Below, in pieces: positions 59,243 to 64,000 of a stretch of DNA of 64,000 nt (position 1 is its first letter; every line of letters begins with the position of its first letter). Made by a program: the position numbers and the translations under genes. This stretch comes from Massiliimalia sp050943535 (GTDB lineage Bacteria; Bacillota; Clostridia; Oscillospirales; Ruminococcaceae), in the NCBI GenBank assembly GCA_050943535.1, contig JBMNPJ010000001.1:186001-250000 (forward strand). The letters are read 5' to 3'. A model generated the notes under the pieces. It searched no databases, was not told the origin of the DNA, and worked only from the letters and a program-made list of their open reading frames with translations.

Positions 59243-61156
59243 ATGAAAATATCAGAACAATCCAGAAAATTATATGAAGAATTGGGAACAGGTTTTAATA
59301 CTTGGGATATTCAATCAGTTACGGCACATGTTTTGCTGCCGGAAAGATTACGTGTAAATATAGGTTTTTTTGTACCTCATATTAATCAATATACATCAGA
59401 TAATCTTTGGGATCGTGTAGAAAAATTTGGTGAACATACAGTAGATGGGAGTTATACAGAGGTATTTATTCGTTTTCGAGAAGGGATTTATCAAGTAGAA
59501 ACAACAGCTGTTAATGATGAACTGCTGATTCGAGTAACCCCTGTTAAACCCCGTTATCAGATGTATTTAAGTTTGGAAGTAGGAGAATTATTTGGACAAA
59601 GTTTTCAATTTCAATATAAAGATGACGGAGTTGTAGCCACTCAGGGAAAGAAACAATTTTTGATCCATTCATTGTGCGAAAAAGTACAAGTGGATTGGGA
59701 CCCAGTTACTTGTCCCCATTTGATTGCTTGTGCGGATAAAACGTGTTATTTTACCGTAAATTCCAATAAAACCCAGGAACAAATCGATCAGCAGCTGGCT
59801 ATAAAAAAACAGGAATGGCTTAATACGGTAATATCAGCAGAAGGGGATTTGGGGGAAGGAATTGGCGCTATGCGCAGATCATTACTATGGAATATGGTAT
59901 ATGATTTTAAAAATAAACGTGTAATTACTCCCGTTAGCCGAAATTGGTGTAAGCGCGGATCTGATTTCGGAGATTATGTTTTGTTTGGATGGGATACTTT
60001 TTTTGCCGGATTACAATATGGACTAATTGATAAACGTTTAGCCTATTCTACTATTTTTTCTATTTTAGAAGAAGTTACACCAGAAGGAATGATTCCTAAC
60101 TTTGGATGTGGGACGGGACTTAGCCGAGACCGTTCAGAACCACAGGTAGGCGCTATGTGTGTTTGGAAACTTTATGTTCAGTATCGTGATAAATGGTTTT
60201 TGAAGGAATGTTTCAAACCTCTACTAAAATGGAACGAATGGAGATTTCAAAGACGTGATTTTAATCAGGATGGTCTTTTAGAATTGGCTTCAGAACCCTG
60301 GGACTATGCTCCAACAGAAGAAATCTGGAATTATATAGAATGCGGAGAAAAGCAGGGAGCAATGTGGGAATCAGGTATTGATAATTCTACGATGTGGGAT
60401 GAAGTAAAATTTAATTCAGAACATCACTGTTTAGAATTATCTTATGTAGGATTGAATGCGTTAATGGTAGCCGATTGTGAATTTTTGGAAAAAATAGCTG
60501 GAGAATTAGGTGAATTTGAAGAGGAAGAAAAAATTCGCGTTAGAAGAACTCAATTGACCCAAAAAATTGAAATGGAATTATGGGATGAAAGTATTGGATG
60601 TTATCGTAATAAAAACTGGGACGGTAGCTTTAATCCATGTATGTCTTTGACGCATTTTTATACTATCACAGCGGGATTAGGAGAAAATGGACGATTAGAA
60701 GAAATGATGGAAAAACATCTTTTGAATCCTAAAGAATTTTGGGGTGAATATGTGATTCCAAATATTAGTCGAAGTGATCCAAGTTTTGGTGATCAGGATT
60801 ATTGGCGTGGAAGAATTTGGGCTCCTACAAATTTTATTGTAAATGAGGGAATTGTACGTATTCAGAGAAAAGATATCTGGGATCAGTTGGTGCATAAGGG
60901 ATTTGATCTTTTTATGAAATGTTGGAACTCCCGTGGAGTAGTAGGAGAAAATTATAATGCAATTACTGGAGAAGCAGCGGAACCAGATAAATCCAGTGAC
61001 AGATTTTATCATTGGGGAGCATTGTTAGTATATATGGCAGTGCAGCGTGCAGTGAATTTTAATGAATGGACAGATGAAATTGAACACGAAGTTCTTCCGG
61101 AATGGATAGGCCACATATGGAATATTCCAACAGGAAATGAAAAAATAGATGTATAG
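59243..61156 (+). CDS. GH63-like (alpha/alpha)6 glycoside hydrolase
   Basis: A 637-residue cytoplasmic enzyme (no signal peptide). The N-terminal 190 residues are beta-rich; the rest is a helical barrel like GH63 alpha-glucosidases, YgjK and mannosylglycerate hydrolases. Marks: LLWNMVYDFKNKRVITPVSR near 213-232, GWDTFFAGLQYGL near 249 (candidate catalytic Asp), PNFGCGTGLSRDRSEPQVGA near 287-306, YWRGRIWAPTNFIVNEG near 518, and GENYNAITGEA near 568 (candidate catalytic Glu). ATG 59243 has GAGGAG upstream. It would hydrolyse the imported sugar; the exact substrate cannot be told. Confidence 0.85.
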   Translation: MKISEQSRKLYEELGTGFNTWDIQSVTAHVLLPERLRVNIGFFVPHINQYTSDNLWDRVEKFGEHTVDGSYTEVFIRFREGIYQVETTAVNDELLIRVTPVKPRYQMYLSLEVGELFGQSFQFQYKDDGVVATQGKKQFLIHSLCEKVQVDWDPVTCPHLIACADKTCYFTVNSNKTQEQIDQQLAIKKQEWLNTVISAEGDLGEGIGAMRRSLLWNMVYDFKNKRVITPVSRNWCKRGSDFGDYVLFGWDTFFAGLQYGLIDKRLAYSTIFSILEEVTPEGMIPNFGCGTGLSRDRSEPQVGAMCVWKLYVQYRDKWFLKECFKPLLKWNEWRFQRRDFNQDGLLELASEPWDYAPTEEIWNYIECGEKQGAMWESGIDNSTMWDEVKFNSEHHCLELSYVGLNALMVADCEFLEKIAGELGEFEEEEKIRVRRTQLTQKIEMELWDESIGCYRNKNWDGSFNPCMSLTHFYTITAGLGENGRLEEMMEKHLLNPKEFWGEYVIPNISRSDPSFGDQDYWRGRIWAPTNFIVNEGIVRIQRKDIWDQLVHKGFDLFMKCWNSRGVVGENYNAITGEAAEPDKSSDRFYHWGALLVYMAVQRAVNFNEWTDEIEHEVLPEWIGHIWNIPTGNEKIDV

Positions 61157-61168
61157 GTGGTGATTGTT

Positions 61169-62203
61169 TTGCCTCCGTTATCAAGACAAAAAGTACAGGA
61201 AATTATTCATGGAAAATCATCAGAACGTTCTCCTTGTTTTGTGAGATTTTGGATTCCAAAAGAATATATTGAACGTTGTAGACCAGAAATCAGAACATTG
61301 CTTGAAAATTTTCAGGATGATGTTTTGGTGATATCACCACAGTTACCTGGATGGGGAGTATCTCCTCTTTCACAATATCCAGAATATCGGTGGTATGCTC
61401 CAAATGGCGTTTTGAATCAGGGGGGATGGGATAATCGTCCTTTGATTCAGGATTGGAGTCAACTAGATGTATTTTTAAAACATCTTCCTGATCCTACAAT
61501 TCCAGTCCTTTTAGATAAGGCGAAGCAGATGTCTAAAGAGGATACACGATACCGAGTAGGACATTTTTGGCATTTTTATTATGAGCGACTATGGATGCTT
61601 CGTGGTATGGAAAATGCTCTTACGGATTTTTACCTGCATCCACAACAAGTTCATCAGCTGTTTCAAGCAATTACCGACATCTATTTAGTATATGTTGATC
61701 GATTAAAACGTGAAACACAGTGTAATGCAATTTTTGTGACAGACGATCTGGGTACGCAGAACAATCTAATGTTTCATCCAGATGTTTTTCGAGAATTTAT
61801 ACGACCGTATTATCAAAAAATTATTGATCGGTGCCATGAGCAAAATATGGATTTTTGGCTTCATAGCTGTGGAAATGTAGAACCTATCCTACAAGATTTG
61901 GTGGATATGGGGGTAGATGTATTACATCCTATTCAAAAATATGCAATGAATCAGCAGTCTGTTAGCCAACAATATAAACGGGATATTTGTCTTATGGCAG
62001 GAATGGATCTTCAACAGGTACTTCCTTATGGAAATGCGCAAGAAATTGAAAAAGAAGTAGATCGTTTGTTTTATCAGTTTGCGGATAACGGTGGCCGATT
62101 TATTTTTGCTTTAGGGAATGTATTGACTGAAGATGTTCCGCAGGAAAATATGGCATATTTACTATCATATTTATTACAAAAAATTCAGGGTGAAAGCATA
62201 TGA
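61169..62203 (+). CDS. Uroporphyrinogen decarboxylase-fold protein, UroD-like 1
   Basis: A 344-residue member of the UroD/MtaA superfamily. It has FVTDDLGTQNNLMFHPDVFR near 190-209 and LHSCGNVEPILQDLVDMGVD near 229-248; the HxCG is typical of methylcobamide:CoM methyltransferase-type members and not of heme-pathway HemE. The C-terminal zinc cysteine of that group appears absent (FALGNVLTEDVPQENM near 315). TTG 61169 has AGGTGGTGA upstream, fitting the ribosome site better than GTG 61157. It overlaps the next gene by four bases. Confidence 0.82.
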   Translation: MPPLSRQKVQEIIHGKSSERSPCFVRFWIPKEYIERCRPEIRTLLENFQDDVLVISPQLPGWGVSPLSQYPEYRWYAPNGVLNQGGWDNRPLIQDWSQLDVFLKHLPDPTIPVLLDKAKQMSKEDTRYRVGHFWHFYYERLWMLRGMENALTDFYLHPQQVHQLFQAITDIYLVYVDRLKRETQCNAIFVTDDLGTQNNLMFHPDVFREFIRPYYQKIIDRCHEQNMDFWLHSCGNVEPILQDLVDMGVDVLHPIQKYAMNQQSVSQQYKRDICLMAGMDLQQVLPYGNAQEIEKEVDRLFYQFADNGGRFIFALGNVLTEDVPQENMAYLLSYLLQKIQGESI

Positions 62204-63279
62204 AAGCAAAAAATAGATTATTAAACGCACTTCTAGGAAAACCTGTTGATCGTATTCCATGGTCTCCTTTTTTAGCATATTATTGGGATTATCTTCCCGA
62301 ATCTATACAATGTGAGGGACAAGTTTCCTATTTGGAGAAAATGGGAGCAGATCCTTTGTTAAGGGGATTTCATTGCTTATCTAAACTAAAATATAATAAC
62401 TGTGAAATTTCAGAACAAGTCAAACAAAATGAAAAACAGGTCGTATATGAAACTCCGGTAGGAATTTTAAAAGAAAGATATACCTATTCTCCAAAAGGAA
62501 ATACCTGGTTTTTAACCGATCATCCAGTTAAAACTGGGGAAGATATCAAAATTTTGCAGTGCTTGATAGAGCATTGTCAGGTAATCCAAGACACAGATAT
62601 TTTTAATCGGGATTTTGATTATTATGGGGATCGGGCATTGCTGCTTCCTGTTGTAGGATTGTTTTCTAAGACTGCGTTTCAGAGTATGCTGGAACATTGG
62701 ATGGGAACGGAGGAGCTGATCTATGCAATCTATGATATCCCTGAAGTGTTGGAAGAATGTCTTGCAGCGATTCAAGAGAAAGATTTTCAAACAGTAGAAA
62801 TTGCCGCTCAAACAAAAGCGGAGGGATTTATTTTTTGGGAAGATAGTTCTACTACTAATATTAGCCCTCAATTGTTTTCTCGGTATACAGCTCCGGAAAT
62901 TACACGATGGGGGAATTATCTTCATAAAAATGATAAATTGCTAGTACACCATGCTTGTGGACATTTGAAGGACTTGATTCCTGAAATGGCAAAACTTCCA
63001 GTGGATGCAATAGAATCTATCTCTCCTCCACCTACTGGTAATATAGAACTATGGGAGGCATATGAAAGACTTCCACAGACAGTTGCTTTGATTGGGGGAA
63101 TTGAACCGACAGTATTTCGCAATGAAACATTAGAAGGTTTGGAACAGTATGTAGAACGTCTTTTGAATAAGACGAAAGGAAAGCGCTTTATATTGGCCAA
63201 TAGCGATAGCTGTCCTCCAGATGTAGAATATACAAAGTTTCGATATATCAGCGAATTGGTTAGAGAAACATGTATATAG
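62200..63279 (+). CDS. Uroporphyrinogen decarboxylase-fold protein, UroD-like 2
   Basis: A 359-residue paralogue-type neighbour. N-terminal NRLLNALLGKPVDRIPWSPF is classic for the family, EGFIFWEDSSTTNISPQLFS near 207-226 follows, HHACGHLKDLIPEM near 249 gives HxCG, and ANSDSCPPDVEYTKFRYI near 332 supplies a C-terminal Cys, so the full His-Cys-Cys zinc set of MtaA/MtbA-type methyltransferases is possible. No corrinoid protein is nearby. ATGA overlap with the previous gene. Last gene of the island operon. Confidence 0.83.
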   Translation: MKAKNRLLNALLGKPVDRIPWSPFLAYYWDYLPESIQCEGQVSYLEKMGADPLLRGFHCLSKLKYNNCEISEQVKQNEKQVVYETPVGILKERYTYSPKGNTWFLTDHPVKTGEDIKILQCLIEHCQVIQDTDIFNRDFDYYGDRALLLPVVGLFSKTAFQSMLEHWMGTEELIYAIYDIPEVLEECLAAIQEKDFQTVEIAAQTKAEGFIFWEDSSTTNISPQLFSRYTAPEITRWGNYLHKNDKLLVHHACGHLKDLIPEMAKLPVDAIESISPPPTGNIELWEAYERLPQTVALIGGIEPTVFRNETLEGLEQYVERLLNKTKGKRFILANSDSCPPDVEYTKFRYISELVRETCI

Positions 63280-63337
63280 CATAATGTAGGTGATATTTAA
63301 AATATTAAAAATAAATCCATAGTATATTCGCAATTAA

Positions 63338-63390
63338 AGCCCCCGCCTGTATTGGATTTTAATCCGATACAGGCGGGGGCTATTTGTTTT
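63338..63390 (+). terminator. Terminator of the sugar island operon
   Basis: AGCCCCCGCCTGTAT and ATACAGGCGGGGGCT are perfect complements with an inner GGATT/AATCC extension; ATTTGTTTT follows. Very GC-rich against its surroundings. Confidence 0.92.
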
Positions 63391-63401
63391 ATCACTACTT
63401 T

Positions 63402-63533
63402 TTAAATGGGATTGGTAAATCCCATTTTATCACCAATAAAGCCAATTAAGAAGAAGATCACTACAAGAGCAATACAGTAAAATAAGATTTTTTTGGGAGA
63501 AGGCTTTTGGTCATCATCCTGCCAAAACAGCAT
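63402..63533 (-). CDS. 43-residue single-pass membrane protein
   Basis: A short gene read on the minus strand: ATG at 63533, stop at 63404-63402. AAAGGGTG lies eight bases upstream. The product begins MLFWQDDDQKPSPKK, then one hydrophobic helix (ILFYCIALVVIFFLIGFIG) and a short tail, GDKMGFTNPI. The basic stretch before the helix suggests a cytoplasmic N-terminus. It lies 27 bases after the NERD-domain gene and is likely co-transcribed. Function unknown. Confidence 0.72.
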   Translation of the reverse strand: MLFWQDDDQKPSPKKILFYCIALVVIFFLIGFIGDKMGFTNPI

Positions 63534-63560
63534 TATACAAACACCCTTTCTTTTATTACA

Positions 63561-64000
63561 TTACTGATGATTTTTTGCCATCTTTTTCACATCATGATTG
63601 TGTTGGCTGAGCAGTTTTTTATCAGTGACCTGATTTGCCATTAAAGTATCATATACTTTTTGCACGTCAATTTTTTTGTCCTGTTTGAATTTGGATTTAT
63701 TGAAATATTTTTTCAGTTCAGACAGGGAAATAACCGGAAGATTATGAGGAACGTTGACTTCACATTTGTCACCGGAGAATACAACCAGACTTTCTAAATC
63801 GACACGGTATACATTATTTTTAATCAGAATATGGTGGATGCAGTCAATATGAGTTTTGTTCTGCAGCAGGGGATTATAGAATTTGTTTTTCTTATCACCA
63901 ATCATCTGCGTCCATTCTTTTTCTTTTTGTGTTCCGTAGATTTCGCCGTTGTAAGCTTTACTTTCAATGACGACAGCACCAAATGGACCAATCACAATGT
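63561..64000 (-). CDS. NERD-domain protein, C-terminal part (5' end outside window)
   Basis: The frame is open to the window edge, so the N-terminus is missing; 146 codons are visible. The stretch IGPFGAVVIESKAYNGEIYG is the core of the NERD nuclease-related domain, with the V-I-E-x-K catalytic-type element of restriction-like folds. NPLLQNKTHIDCIHHIL follows. The last 50 residues are Lys-rich (KKYFNKSKFKQDKKIDVQK). NERD proteins are suspected DNA-processing enzymes. Codon use is AT-rich. A small membrane peptide gene lies just downstream. Confidence 0.85.
   Translation of the reverse strand, partial: IVIGPFGAVVIESKAYNGEIYGTQKEKEWTQMIGDKKNKFYNPLLQNKTHIDCIHHILIKNNVYRVDLESLVVFSGDKCEVNVPHNLPVISLSELKKYFNKSKFKQDKKIDVQKVYDTLMANQVTDKKLLSQHNHDVKKMAKNHQ

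Noticed and set aside
1..64000. CRISPR array, prophage, insertion sequence, tRNA or rRNA genes
   Set aside because: No regularly spaced direct repeats, transposase or phage structural genes, and no tRNA cloverleaf with CCA end or rRNA sequence were seen on either strand.

Overview
The window is a stretch of chromosome from a low-to-moderate GC Gram-positive anaerobe of the class Clostridia, most likely a gut-type member of the Eubacteriales. Four things point there: the isoprenoid/tlyA/nadK/argR/recN gene string, the CIRCE-controlled hrcA-grpE-dnaK-dnaJ operon, a tyrosine T-box, and secreted proteins with choline-binding-type (glucan/cell-wall-binding) repeats. TTG and GTG starts are frequent. 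I see no rRNA, tRNA, insertion sequence, prophage or CRISPR array.

Layout. 1-6.9 kb: a co-directional housekeeping operon (end of ispA, a DUF212 membrane protein, dxs, a small acidic membrane protein, tlyA, nadK, argR, recN). 7.3-9.0 kb: a secreted cell-wall-binding protein. 9.0-10.7 kb: T-box-controlled tyrS. 10.7-11.2 kb: a YcxB-like membrane protein on the minus strand. 11.4-16.8 kb: the heat-shock operon with CIRCE, followed by a MIF-like tautomerase. 17.0-19.9 kb: murA, a WalJ-like metallo-hydrolase and rlmH. 19.9-22.3 kb: a compact structured RNA/micro-ORF unit ending in a terminator, then a second secreted cell-wall-binding protein. 22.4-24.8 kb: divergent purine salvage genes, xpt on the minus strand and a guanine-class riboswitch plus nucleobase permease on the plus strand. 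24.9-32.0 kb: a FecBCD-type metal/oxyanion ABC importer followed by a three-subunit molybdenum hydroxylase and a MobA/MocA-like nucleotidyltransferase. 32.3-36.4 kb: a MarR regulator and a heterodimeric multidrug-type ABC exporter. 36.5-38.0 kb: uridine kinase and an HD protein. 38.0-47.5 kb, all minus strand: a small membrane protein with a PqqD-like partner, an OPT transporter, a PepD-type dipeptidase, a MATE exporter, a HAD phosphatase and a YfhO-like membrane protein. 47.8-54.6 kb: a sugar transferase, a rare isomerase/2-hydroxyacid dehydrogenase fusion, a ZIP transporter, a class I aminotransferase and trpS.

54.6-63.3 kb is visibly AT-richer than the rest. It is a self-contained carbohydrate island: a divergent AraC regulator, a sugar ABC importer (binding lipoprotein and two permeases, no ATPase), a GH63-like glycosidase and two tandem uroporphyrinogen-decarboxylase-fold proteins that carry the HxCG motif of methylcobamide methyltransferases. 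Beyond its terminator lie a 43-residue membrane peptide gene and the C-terminal part of a NERD-domain protein, both on the minus strand.

The best candidates for something undescribed are the structured RNA/micro-ORF at 20.0-20.17 kb, the tandem UroD-like genes in a glycosidase operon, the Arg-rich micro-ORF coupled to argR, a hairpin lying between the Shine-Dalgarno sequence and the start codon of trpS, and a GC-rich dispersed repeat present in two copies. All calls were made by reading the sequence; no database search was run.
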